The notes under the pieces were generated by a model. The model made no database searches. It had not been told where the DNA came from and worked only from the letters and a program-made list of their open reading frames with translations. A stretch of 64,000 bases of DNA from Eriocheir sinensis (lineage: Eukaryota > Arthropoda > Malacostraca > Decapoda > Varunidae). The position numbers and the translations under genes were made by a program. Positions 47,016 through 61,346 of this stretch are shown here, piece by piece; positions within the stretch are counted from its first letter, which is position 1; the number at the start of each line of letters is the position of its first letter. Location of the stretch: contig NC_066517.1 in NCBI RefSeq assembly GCF_024679095.1, forward strand, positions 21,799,540 through 21,863,539, in the 5' to 3' direction.

Positions 47016-50000
47016 TCACTGACATTCCTCGTCGGAAATGAGTTCAAAATCGTCCTCAATGTCGGTGGTGGACTGCTGCGTTGAGTCCAGTGACCTCGTC
47101 ATTCTTGGGGGAGGCTGCTGTTGGGTGGCCATGTGTGGGACTTGAGACGTGACCCCACTGGCCTGTCCTATCACAGATGTTACCAGGTTTTGGCCCAGGG
47201 CAGACAAGACACTGCCTGCGTTCTGGGCTATGACACTGCTCATCAACTGACCAATGGGATCTGCAGCTTGGAGGGGTGGCTGGGAGTGCCCCTGGGGTGG
47301 GTGCTGGGGCTCAGGTCTCAGCTGTCCCCGCTGCTCGAAGGACAGGCCCTCCATGAAGGCCTCCTCCTCGTCACTGCTGTCCCCAAAGTGAGACGACACG
47401 AACTCCATCTGGTAGCGGTCGCCATTGTTCCGTGTATGTCTCTGACTAGGCTGGGGGACGGGAGGACAGGGCTCAGGCAGGTCGATGTCTGGGTCATCCA
47501 GGTCATCGACGCTGTCGTGATCGTAGGAGGGGAAGTCTTCGGGCAGCCCACTGAAGAACGGAATGCTGTCGTCTGTTGGAAGGAAATAAGTTTGATTCCT
47601 AAGTGACTGGAACACTCGCATCACTTCAGGATTTCAAAGTTGCATTCACTAAAGGTTAAACTCTCAGTGACTCATACACAGCATTTCAATTACCACCTTG
47701 ATATGTGTAGTTAATCTCAGCTAAGATAAATGTGATGATTAGGACAGCATCCATCAACAACAAGGCTAAGTGGATGATCTATCAACCTACCAAAAGACTC
47801 TTCAATGAGGAATACTAATAGTAATTTATAGACTATCATCCTGTCATTTTAAGTATTGAAATATTCTCCCTCATGCCAAGATAAATCAGTTAATGGCGGC
47901 ATCTATCAAGATGTGCAAAGAACAGGCAGCCTTAACTAGCAATATTTACTTAAAAAAAAAAGAAGAAAAAAAAACAGAGCCATTTTAAAGTTAATTCATA
48001 TCTAAAAAAAAGTCTATAAAAAAATTACCATACTTCATACATACCTTGAGCAGAGACAGGTGAGGTGACAGAGTCGTCGTCGTCGCCTGAACCCTTGCCT
48101 CCCTTACGCCTCCTGGTGGTGGTTTTGCCGCCCTCCTTGGCCGAGGCACTGACCTCCTTCGTTTCCTCCACCTCCAACGGGTCCTGGCTCATCAGGGGCA
48201 CGTCCAGGGCAGCCTGAGCCTCCAGAGACTGCAGCTCTGGCATGAACTCAGAGATGTCACTGTCCAGAGACACATGGGAGGCCTCTGAAAGAAAGGAAAA
48301 CAAGGTTGTCACAAAATAAAGATCGGATACTGCATGGAGAGAAAGAAAAACAGCAAAAAGGAAAATGGACATCACACGATGAAAAATGTTATATCCTATG
48401 TGATGAAAAGGAAATAAATAAAAATATATCGCACCTCATGATGCCAAGAAGAAAAGGGTCACCCATCACATGCAAGGAGAGAAAAAAAATTAAAATATAA
48501 AGGTCAACCATAACAAAATAAAAAGAAGAAAAGGGCCCAAAACCACATGATGAAAAGAGGAAGAAAGATCAATATTACATATTGAAAAGGTATAAAAAAA
48601 AAAAAAGGGGGGGTCAAACAACATTTAAGGAAAGGGAGAAGACAAAAGAACCAAATCTTACATGATGGAAAAAAGATTAACCCGGTAGCAGCAATGGGCC
48701 AAATGTGTGGCTTTACCGGGCCAAATATTTGCCATGATTTAAACCCCCCAAAATAAATGATGCATAAACTGATCACAAATGCGTTGATATATATTATAAA
48801 ATGGTTTGCGTGAGTGATGATTTTTTCTCATTAATTCACTTAGAGGGGCCTTTAAGAAACATGATCCCCGCAGCTACCAGGTTAAAAAGATCAAATGTCG
48901 CACCATGAAAAGAGAGAGAAGAGAATAAAAAGCCTAACATCCCACAATGAAAAGAAAAAAAATTCCATGTCACAGGAAGATAAAAAGAAAGAAAAATAAA
49001 AAGTTTGAGTCACATGATGAACCCCACGAGTGGATGCACAAGACGCTGCCAAGAGAACCGCTGCCCAAGGCCACGTGTGTTTCCTTTATGGGGTTGTGAT
49101 TGGTGCTAATACTGATGCCTTTGTACCCACTGGCATCACCATCATCAATACTTTCATCATCATTATCTTCCATTATATTCGCCATCATCATTCTTCTCAT
49201 CACCATCCATCAACTTCACATTTCGTAAGGAACAGGTGACAGTGGTGAATAACTCTAATGACACATCCTGACCTTCAAGTTAATAAATATGTATTATATC
49301 GGCCTGCAGCAACATGTTTACAGCACAACTTTCTAATTACCTCAGAATAATTGGACTGTGTTAATCTGTGGGGCATGAAGGCTATTATAACAAAGGGGAT
49401 ATTCACTTGTTTGTTTACTCAGTCCCATATCCATTTTCTCACCTATCCCTCCATTTACTCATCACCTAACTCCCTTTCACCCACCTCTGTTCACACTCAT
49501 TCACTCCCACTTACTCACTCACTCACTTGTTTGTTTACTCAAGTTTCATATCCACTTATTCCTCTATTCATCCATTCACTTACTCCCTAACTCCCTTTCT
49601 CCCACCTTTGTTCACACTCATTCACTCCCACACTCACTCGCTTGTTTGTTTACTCAACCATATCTACTTACTCCTCTATCCATCCATTCACTTACTCCCT
49701 AACTCCCTTTCTCCCACCTTTGTTCACACTCACTCCCACACTCCCACTACACTCCCTTTCCTACCCCTTTATTCACTGACACACTCCCTCCCTTCCTCCC
49801 TCACACAATGCATTCCTTTCATCTCCTTTTCCCTTATACACTCAAACACTCATACATTTATTCACTATCCTATTCACCCATTTCCTCACTATATCCCCTC
49901 ACAATATGGTCTGTTTCCCTTCCCTCCTTCCTCTCCTTAACCTTAATCACTCTCATATGTCTCATCCCAAACTACGGAAGCCTCCCTCTCTCCCTCCCTT

Positions 50001-53000
50001 ATTACCTCCAACACACTGTAAACTGTTTCCTTCCCTTCCCTCCCTTCCTCCCTCCCTCCTTGACTGTATCCCTTTCATACTCATCTCATCCCACGCCTTG
50101 TTAGTCTCTCTCTATCTCCCTCCCTCCCTCACACCCCCTTATTCCCTCCCTCCATCACACACCCTTACTCCCTTCCCCACTCACCCATGCCTGAAGTGTC
50201 TCCCCTCAGAGCAGCACGCATCCGGCTAAACCTCTCGTAGAAGGAGTCGGGGACGAGGTGTAGGAAGACCCCTGGCCCCGTCATCACCAGCATCATCAGC
50301 AGGTACACCAGTACCACGCCCGGCACCATGTAGCCCAGCACGCCGCACAGACTCAGCATCGTGGACGTGAGGGCGCAGAACTGGAAGGAAAAGAGAGTGA
50401 GGGATGTATATACGTAATCGTTCTTCCTTCCAATCTCCATTTCTTCCTTTAACTCTTCATTAATTCCTCATATATGCCTTTCTCCTTTGATTGTTTGAGT
50501 GAAAAAGAGTTTGAGTGAAAGAGTGAAAAAGAGAAGTAGGCACAAAGGAATATTAAAGTCGTCAACATCTTTTAAGTCATTTGCTGCGGCTGATAGAACC
50601 GCGGCGCGTCAAAATTTCGCGGGAAAGAGGCGTTACTCGGCGCACTCTTGTCTCCGAGGCGAGCAGTGTGTTAGGGCTGTTCACGACACATTCTTGTTGG
50701 GTGCCGCTCTAGCGTGAGGTCTACCCGGCCATTTACACTTTAACGTGTCGTCTACCAGCATACTCACAATTCTGGGTGCAGTCAACCTCAACTACAAGGA
50801 ACCTCTCATATAGCAGGAAGATGAAGGAACAAGTTGAATAGTGCTGTACCTATGCTAAAATTTCGCACAAATTCAGATAGCAACGTAATTTGTTGCTATG
50901 TCCGTGTAATGGAAAGATGGGTTTTTATGTCGAACAGAAGGCGAAGTTTGGCACCCCTTTTGAGGACAGTGAAGTACGGGCCGGGATTCCCCACCTCTGT
51001 CACGATTTCGTCTTTCTTGCATGACATTACCACATCGATGACAAGGCTTTGCTTCTTGTGGTGAGTCCAGAAGATTGTTTTCAACAGCTGTTTCCTCCAT
51101 CAAAATGACACGTCTGTAGAAATCTTTTAACAGTATCGCAGTTTACAGGATGAGTTGTAATGACGTTATCGGCTTCAGTGTAAGGAGGATAATGATGTGG
51201 GTGTTGTTATTGTTGTAGTTCAAAGATTGCTCCCAACCTGTAGGGGGGAGAACCGGTCCAAGTCGGTCTGTCGACGAGGACTGGCGTGTCTCTGACACAT
51301 TCTTTTACACGATAATATATATTTCTACTCCCATCTCAGCTTCCTGTCGCCTGTCTAGTGAACGTGCAGTCAGTCCATTGCAGGTTTGAGCAGCGTGGGG
51401 TAGAGGAGACGCAAGTTAAATTAGTGTGGGAAAGAAGCGCTACTTGGCACACGGGGCTGAGAATACATTCTTTTACGTAGACTACTATTTATATTTGCAC
51501 TTCAGCATCCTGTCGCCTGTCTGGGTGAATAAACAGAATGTTGAAGCAGCAAAGACTGTCAGGTGGGTTTATTCACTCAATTGCATAATAAGGCATGATG
51601 GGGAGGGGTGTAGAGTTGTTTGGGTAGCGAAATATCTGGAAATTCTGATACGCGGGCAACTTAAGATATCGACTTCCTGTCGCCTGCCTGAATAGATTAT
51701 GTAGTTAATAGAAGTGGCGTAAGCGACTGGCTTTATTCCACGGTGAGTCGCTTCCGATGGGAAAGTTAAAAATGGAGGAGGAGGCGAAGAAGTAAGTTTG
51801 GATAACGAAATGAGAATGAATTGAGCGCTAACATGGAGGAAAAGGTAACCTAACTTTGGATTACGAAATAAGTACGAAATGAGCGCCAAAAAGTAGGAGG
51901 GGATGGAATATGTAGGTCTGTATAACGAAATGAATACTACTTTCATCCTATCCCAGCTTCCTCTCGCCTGTCTGAGTAAATAACAAAACGTACAAAAGAG
52001 GTAGACTGTCAACCTTGTTTTCTTCCCCAGACTTAGGTATATGTGTGCTCTGAGACGGGGTACTAAAGTTTGGGAGACGAAATTATTACTCTAGTTGCAC
52101 CCAAGCGCTTTATGTCGTATATCTGGGGTAAATATGTAGTTTGAGTCAGTGTAGGAGACCATCAATCTTGCTTTCTACCGTGATGTGTGCTGTGGAGGCG
52201 CTAGAAAGGGGTACTAAAGTTTGGATGACGGAATTGCTATTATATTTGCACCCAAGCACTTCATGTCGAGTATCTTGGGTAAATATACAGTTTAGGGTAG
52301 TGGCAGAGGCTATCAACTTTGCTTTCTACCCTGATGTGTGCTGCGGGGGCGCTAGAAAGGGGTACTAAAGTTTGGATGACGAAATTACTATTATATTTGC
52401 ACTCAAGCACTTCATGTCGAGTACCTTAGGTAAATATGTAGTTTAAGGTAGTGGCAGAGGCTATCAACATTGCTTTCTACCCTATGTGTGCTTAGGGGGC
52501 GCTAGGAAGTGGCATTAAAGTTTGAATGACGAAAATCACGAAAGCACTATCATATTTGCACCCAAGCACTTCCTGTTGCATGTCTGCGGGTAAAAATATG
52601 CAGTTTATAGTAGACGAGGGCTTTTAACCATGCTATATACCCGTCATGTGTTCGGGGGTACTGGGGGAAAGCGTAGCATTAAGATGAAATTACTACTCTA
52701 TATTATGCACCCAAGCGCTTCCTGTTCCATGTCTGAAAGTAAAATATGCAGTTTATAGTAGTCAAGAGGGCTTTTAACCATGCTTTATACCCGACATGTG
52801 TTAGGGGGTACTGGGGGAGAGAGGGTAGAGTTGGGATGACGAAATTACGACTAAATTTGCACCCCAGCGCTTCCTGTCGCATGTCTGGGGTGAATATGCA
52901 GTTTTGAGGTGGTGACGGAGGGTATCAACCTTGTTTTCTACCTCAGGCGTGTAGTGTGGGGGTCCCGGGGCGCGGGGGTTGGGGAAGAGTTAAGTTTGGG

Positions 53001-54218
53001 CAGCGCGGGACAAAGGCGGGGGCGGGCGGGGCACGGCAGGAGCGGGTGAGCAAAAATAAAAAATATAATGAGCAATGTGGCGCGAGAGGAGGCTATTTCA
53101 AGCACCACGCCAAGCCCTGTCTGCCTGCCTCTTTCCACACACCTCGGCGTCACGGCTACGTATAGAAGATAATTTTTTGACATTTCCACGTGCCTCACCA
53201 CAGGAATTATTAGGATGGCCCAGTTCCACAACTTACAAACCGGCACCATAACTATGTCTATAGGATAATTTAGCACCATTTTCACCCATAACTATGTCTA
53301 TAGGATAATTTAGCACCATTTTCACATCTCGTACCTTGTAATGTTAAAGATAATTAAGGGGGCATACCCTATAGCTGCGCGTGGCCTCGGTGCTCGTCTC
53401 CGTCGCAATGGGCTCACGGTTGCCAGATTATCGTACTCAGAGCCGCGTATTTACCGGTTTCTGGCCCATAACTGTTGTCAAGAAACACCAATAATTAACC
53501 ATTTAAAAGATAACCATATATGAAGGCAGTTATTTGGGTGATGAAAGCAGTTTTTGGGTAGGAAATCGGCAAACATAAGAGGCAGAGTACGACAATCTGA
53601 CCCTCGAGTCTGTTGTGGGAAGAACCATTACCGAGGGATACGGGGCAAGTGTGACATCCGGGTTACCGCAGTTTATCTTCCCCAGGTTTCCCCTCCAAGC
53701 AATTTATCGACCAACAGCTGAGTGAGATGCACGCCGACTGGCCGGACAGGGATTCGAACCACTGCACCACAGGATTAATGAATATATAGGCTACTTCTCC
53801 TTTCGTCTATAGCTAAATCCTTTGTATGTAATTCTTTTCTAAAATGCCTCAACGAAACAAATCTATTATAACTCTTACTATTATTATCATTATTTTCGCT
53901 CCGTACCCCGCTCCCTTCCCGCTCTCCTATCGATCAACATTTGTTTATGGTCGCGTGGGGTACACTGCTGAGGAGACGGGGGTGTAGGAGGGGACAGGGG
54001 GGGGAAAAGGTGGTAGGGGAGGCGGGGGTGGCACTGGTGGTGATGTGGTGGTGTGTGGGGGGGGGGGGTGCAGAGGTAGTACGTGGGTGAGCAGGAGGTG
54101 CAGGGGGAGGGAAAGATGCCAGGGAAGGTGCGTGGTCTTGTGGGATGCCAAACTCACACCGGTCATGAGTTCGCCTCGCCTGTCTGTATTGCTGCTGCGT
54201 CAAAGGGCGGGGAGGGCA

Positions 54219-54283
<65 letters not shown>

Positions 54284-54366
54284 GCACCTTTGTGAAGCCT
54301 CTGACGCCCCCAGGAAAGCAAACACAGCTCTTCATGGCCACAAAAGTTGGGCCTAATCAGATGCGT

Positions 54367-54429
<63 letters not shown>

Positions 54430-55157
54430 AGGACAATTAAAAGACATTCATTCTACGCATCAATATAGGACCTTGAGATTAACCTTGAAATACCACCTAA
54501 ACTAATAATAATAACGAGCAGTAATAATAACAGGAATAAAGATCGGGGTAATGGTGATGACAAAAATAACACGTCTTGACCCTCGACATTTCTACAGGCC
54601 ACAAACTCGCGTCTCTAACTAATGGCTCGTGGCAGAAGGGTTTGACAGTGATGAGGTATCGGGGTAAGGGATCACGAGAGGGTTAAACGAGACAATGGGT
54701 GGGGCTTCATAACAAAACATTTATACTTCCAAATGATTCGTCACTCCACAAATTTTAGGCGAGGGTGTGGATGAGAAGGAGCAACAAGGAGGATGAGGAA
54801 GGATGAGGATGAAAAGGAAGAAGGAGAAAGAAGGAGGAGGATAATAAGGAGGATGACGGAAGGAGGATAAATGAGGAGGAGGAGAAAGATTTAGTATATT
54901 TCTTCTTCTTCTTCCACGGATTATCAGGATGGTTGTGGTATTCGCGTCTTAATATTTCTCGGAAGTGTGTTGAAGGTGTTTTTACGTGTTGGGAGAAAAC
55001 ATAAGGAAATGAAGAGGAAAAATGTAGAGAATAAAGGAGTAGGAAGAGGAAGAGAAGGGGAACAAGGTGGTGAAAAAGATGGAGGAGGAGGAGGAGGAGG
55101 AAGAGAGGACAACAAAAAAGGAGCGAATGAAGTGTCTTTACTTTTACCATCGCCAAG

Positions 55158-55215
<58 letters not shown>

Positions 55216-55319
55216 CCTGGCAGGGAGAAGGAAGGGGAAGGGGGGGGTAGGGAGGGGAGGGGGGGTACAGGTGAAGACAAACACCCGACCGCCACCACTT
55301 ATTGCGCAATTTGCTCGTT

Positions 55320-55362
<43 letters not shown>

Positions 55363-55445
55363 GAGGCATTGGCGTGTGGTGTCTATTCTTCGTTTTATTT
55401 CTCCTATTTCTTTACGCTTCACGAAAATGACGCGAAGGAACGCAC

Positions 55446-55495
<50 letters not shown>

Positions 55496-55573
55496 TTTAT
55501 GTATCTGAATCGATTTGACGGACACAAAAAAAAGTTATGCATGTCTCTGTGAATAAATGCAACAGACTGTGAC

Positions 55574-55629
<56 letters not shown>

Positions 55630-55798
55630 TCGATAGGACCCCACGTGAGAAAAGATAGTGGACTGATTATATGAAAAAGAATAAAAAAAATAAATATCTG
55701 CGTATCATTTTCTTTCATTCTCGCATCATTCACTCATAACACAGACACGTCATCATCGGCCCACACCTGCGAACACACCTGCTTTACATATCTTGATG

Positions 55799-55838
<40 letters not shown>

Positions 55839-55911
55839 AATACATCATAACAAAAAGTACCTCTATTCCCCCCTTTTCTAATCTCTTTCTTTTTTTGTTA
55901 TTTTTCCTTTT

Positions 55912-55991
<80 letters not shown>

Positions 55992-57040
55992 GCTTGGAAA
56001 CTTCTCTCATCTTATTTAAAATGCCGAAGTTTATATATCATTAGGGATATATTTAAAAGTTTGCAATTGCACAATTTTCAAATATGCTATGAACGCAATT
56101 CCAACACACACACACACACACACACACGAAAGAAGAGACCCAACAACTGCAATTCATTTATATTTTCAAAGCAAAACCAAGGAACGTAGAGACGAAAAAT
56201 ATATATAAAAACAAAAGTAAGTGTGTGTGTGTGTGTGTGTAAGGGAAAGCACATGATCCACCTTATATAAATCACGCTAAAACAACAACAACAACATCAT
56301 CATCACCATCACAACAACAACAACAACCAATAACAAGGACCATTAAGGGGAGCCACCACCACCACCCTCACCCCCCCAAACATCCGTCGCTCATTACTGT
56401 CGCTTCATCAGCTGATCATATGTAAACAAGAGCACGTGGCCGACCAAAGGATGCAAACTATATTAAGAAGGTACGCGTCCTAGAAAGGTGTTTGTTTGTC
56501 TGGGGTACGAAAGGGAAAAAAGATGATGAAAGGGAAGAGGAAGGAAGACGAATAAATGGTGAAAGGGAAGAGAAGGGAAGACGGATGAAGGTGCAAGGGA
56601 AAGGAGGGAAAACGGAGAGGTGAAAGGAAGGGCGGATAGAAAATGGGAAGATGGAAGGGAAGAAGAGGGAAATACGAATGAAAGAAGAGAAGGAAAAGGA
56701 GAATAGGACAAAGGAATAATAAAAGTAGAGAGTAAAGGAAGAAAGGAAGAAGAAAAACAGCTAATGATATGTGAAAGGGAAGAGGACAAGAGGACAGCAG
56801 AAAAAGAAGAGAGTAAAGGAAGAAAAAAAGAAGAAAGACGAATAATGATTAGTGAAAAGAAACAAGGAAAGGAGGACACACGAATAAAGAAGAATAACGA
56901 TGGAAGGTGAAAGGGAAGAAGAGGGTAGAATAGAAGAAGGCTGACAGTAATGGAAGACAGGAGGAAGACACGAGTGATGATAAAAGTGAGAGGGAAGAAG
57001 AGGGAAGATTAATAAAGGGGTTGAAAGTAAAGGAAAACAG

Positions 57041-57102
<62 letters not shown>

Positions 57103-58024
57103 TGATAAGGAAGAAAGAACAGGAAAAAAAGGAAGAAAAGGAAAAATGAAAAGGAACTGATCACTCATTATACAATATACATTCCCGACCTGTTTATCCA
57201 CCTCGTCAATTACCCCTTCCATCCACCTGCCTACTCTTCCACCTTCTCCACACACTCTACTCTCCCTTCCATTTCTGTCTCCTTGTCTTCTCTTCCTCCT
57301 TTTTTGGTTTGCTTCCGTCTATCATTTATTTTTTCTTTACTATTTATTACTTTTATCTTTTATTCATTCTTTCTTTTCCCTTTCGCAAACTATACCTGTC
57401 TCATTATTCATTTTTCATCCCCTTTCTTTGTTTACTCTATCTCTTCTTTATTCTTCATTTTCCCTTTTATCCTTTTTTCTTCCCTTTTTCGTATTTTGTT
57501 GTTATCAATCTTCGTCGTTTTTCCTCCTTCCTTCCTTCCTTTACCTCTTTTATTATACTTCCGGTTCAGATTTTTCTTTCTTTCCTTTTGACCTCTTTTA
57601 TCCTTCCCCCTTTTATTTTTCTTCTCTTTCAGCTTCACTCTTCTTCCCCTTGTCGCACTTCGTAAAACATCCCCTTCCGTATCTTCCCTTCTCCACCTAG
57701 ACGTCCATTCTTTTTCTTTGCCTCACAGCCCTTCCTTCCTTCCACTCGCTCTCCACCTTTCCACCCAGCCACCCCTTGTCTCCCCTCCACCCACTTCTCC
57801 CTTCAGTACACCCTTCCGTATCTGACAGTTCCCTTGCCTCCACCTCTCCACCCACTCACTCATCCATCTCTCCACTCTCTCTCCCACCCACTGTATACCC
57901 CCCCCCCGCCCCTCACACCTTCGCCAGCCCTTAAGTCAAGAGGTTAGTCAAGCACCATTAAATTTCCTCCGAGATTTAGTTGGGAAAATTCTCTCTAGTC
58001 TACGGTCTTGTGAGGGGTATTTCC

Positions 58025-58122
<98 letters not shown>

Positions 58123-58159
58123 CACAGGTGTTGTTCGTGTGTAGTTTAAGTCTGATCAG

Positions 58160-58204
<45 letters not shown>

Positions 58205-58239
58205 CAGGTGGTGCACGGAATATACACAGGACGTAATTC

Positions 58240-58292
<53 letters not shown>

Positions 58293-58581
58293 CCGTGACG
58301 CAACTGGTTAGAGCGCTGCGCTGGAAGGCTCACGGTCTGACAGGGCGGCGGTTCGAGCCCGCTCAGGGCGGATTCTTTCCGTTGACTAGGAGTGGTTACT
58401 GTCCCCCCTTGAGTAAGGGGGACGGGGTGTGTGGTGTCCTGGCAGTTCCCAGAGAGCGACGATAATGAGCACTTGCTCGTGTCGGGAGAGTATCTCTGGC
58501 GATTACGAGTCCAACACGTGATCAGGCCGTGGTGAATAACACACACTCAAAGGTAAAAAAAAATACTCTTTCAACACAAAG

Positions 58582-58613
<32 letters not shown>

Positions 58614-59849
58614 AACTACTACTACTACCACTACAACTAATACACAAGCGTGACGCACCACCACCACCTCCACGTCATCACCACCACCATCATCACCACC
58701 ACCACCAACACCACCACCACGTCATCACCACCACCACCACCATCCTCACCACCACGTCATCACTTCCATCATCACCACCACCATCACCACCATCACCATC
58801 CCCACCACCTTCACAGACTTTTTATCAATGACTTGCGCGTTTATCAAAATGTGGCAACATCTCTTCACCACCACCACCACCATCACCACCGCCACACCTT
58901 AAGTAATAGACACAGGTTAGCTTCCCCCCCTCCCCTCAGCTCATCACGTGGTACTCCATCCTCCCACCTCACCTGTTTTACCCAGTTTTACCTGTACGGA
59001 GGAGAGGGAAGGGGAGGGGAGGAAGGGCAGGGAAGGGAGGGGAAGGGAAGAAAAGGTGAAGGGAAGGGAAGGTAAGTCAAGATGAGGGGAAGGGAATGGA
59101 AGGTGAAGGAAGAGGAGGGAAGGGAAAGGAAGGAGAGGGGAAGGGATGGGAAGGGAAGGTAAGTTAAGGTGAGGGGAAGGTGAAGGGAAGGGAGGGGAAG
59201 GGAAAGTGAAGGAAGAGAAGGGAAGGTGAAAGGAAAGGGATGGGAAGGGAAAGGAAGGGAAACGAAGGGATTGGGAGGAGAGGGGAAGGGAAGGGAAGCA
59301 AAGATGAAAGGAAAGGGAAGGGAAGGGAAAGGAAAGGAAGATAAGGGAAAGGAAGGAGAGGGGAAGGGAAGGGACTGGGAAGGTGAGGGGAAGGGAAGTG
59401 AAGGTAAAATAAGGAAAGGTAGAGTAAGGTATAAGAGATGAAAGGGAAAGGAAGGGAACGGAACGGAGGGGAACGTGGGAAAGGGGACGGGGAGGGAGGT
59501 AACAAGGAAGAAGTGAAGGAGAAAGGGAAGGGGTTGAGAAAGGAAAGAGAAGGGAACGGGAAGACAAGGTGAAGAGAAATGGTATACACGAGAATGGAGA
59601 TGGGGGAGAATGGGAAGAAGACAAATGGTACACACGAGAAAGGAAATGGGGAAGAATGGGAAGAAATGGGAAGGGAGGGGAGAGGAAGACAATGAGATAA
59701 TTAGAATGGAAAGGACAAGGGAAGAGGAGGAATGGGGAAGATAACTGACCAGGAGAGGAAGAAGGGAAGGGGAGGAAAGGAGGGGAAGGGAAGGAGTGTA
59801 GAGAAAACAGGTTAAGAGAGTGAACCAGGGAGAAAAATGGGTTTAATCT

Positions 59850-59929
<80 letters not shown>

Positions 59930-60148
59930 GATGGAGGGGGGATTTCAGGATGATTTACGGATAATCATGTAAATGGAAGAGAAGGGATGGAAGATTGAAG
60001 TGGATGGGCGAGGAGGAGGAGGAGGAGGAGGAGGAGATGAATAAGAGCTTTCAAGAATGTGCACATATTTGCAACCAAAACACGACCGGTAAATGACCTG
60101 AGATAGATAGAGATAGATAGATATAGATAGCTAGATAGATAGAGATAG

Positions 60149-60240
<92 letters not shown>

Positions 60241-61290
60241 TCACGTCCTGCATAAAAGAAAAAAAGAGCTATTTTTACACCGTGTGCTCATAGCGTTGTC
60301 TCTATTGTGTGTGTGTGTGTGTGTGTGTGTGTTGATGGAGGGGAATGTGGGAGGAGACTGCACCAATAGCCTTCTCTTCCCTCTTCCTCCTCCTTCTCCT
60401 CCCTCTTCCCATTTCTTCCCATTCTTCCCCATTTCCTTCTCCTCCCTCTTCCAACCCCTTCCCTTTCTCCTCCTTCTCCTCCCTTGTACCTTTTTCTCCC
60501 TCTTCCTCCTCATTCTCCTCCCTTGTGCCTCTTCCTCCTCCTTCTCCTCCCTCTTCCTTTTCCTCTCTCTTCCTCCTCCTTCTCCCTTCTGCCTCTTCCT
60601 CCTCCTTTTCCTCTTCTCTCTTCCTCTTCCTTCACCTCCCTCTTCCTCCTTCTCCTCCCTTCTGCCTCTTCTTCCTTACCTCCCTCCCTCTACTTCATTA
60701 TCCTTCTTCCCTCTCTTTTCTCCGCCCTTCTCTTTCCCCTCCTTTCTTTTTACCTATCGTCCTCCTCCTCCTCCTCTCCCCTCTTTCTCTCCTCCCCATC
60801 CTTATCTTTCTCCTTTCATCTTCTCCCCTATCTTTCCCCTATCACATTCTCCTTCTTCCTTTCCTTCAATCCTCCTCCTCCTCTTCCTCCTTCAATACGG
60901 CTTAAAAACTAAAGGGTGTTCCAATATGGTCGCCCCGACAATGGTCACCACAAGGAAGCCATATTGGTACTCTCTTCAAAAGTACAAATCTCACCCTTAA
61001 CATGTGAGAGAAAAGGGAGGAAGAGAGAACGTGGAAGGGAGAAAGTGAGAACAAGTGGAGTGATTGTAAGGTGAGATAGGGAATAAAAGAGGATTAAAGA
61101 GGAGGGGAAGAGAGGGAGGACTGCAGGGGAAGAAGAGGAAGGGAGATGAGAAAGGGAGGAAGGAATGGAGTGTAGAGAGGAGAATTAATATGAAAGAAAG
61201 AAATGGAGAGGAAAAGAAAAGTTAGTTTTTAAAATCAAATTAAGTCTAAATATATTGGTAAAAACAGAATGAGTGTGATACGAATAAAGT

Positions 61291-61346
<56 letters not shown>

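Noticed and set aside
47121..47606. 161-residue plus-strand frame
   Set aside because: Antisense shadow of the RETREG terminal exon.
54755..55644. Frames of 120-185 residues with Cys-Val, Ser-Leu or Arg-Glu runs
   Set aside because: Microsatellite translations.
54215..58300. Regularly spaced repeats that might suggest a CRISPR-like array
   Set aside because: They are dinucleotide microsatellites of different types with unequal spacing in an intron of a eukaryotic gene.
58290..58372. tRNA gene
   Set aside because: A and B boxes are present, but the anticodon arm does not fold properly and a body plus poly-A tail follow, so it is a SINE.
58944..59692. Minus-strand frames of 229 and 234 residues
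   Set aside because: Produced by the AAGGG-like purine array; overlapping frames are equally open, which is typical of simple repeats.
60236..61000. 254-residue plus-strand frame
   Set aside because: Produced by a pyrimidine-rich array (Leu/Ser/Pro/Phe only).
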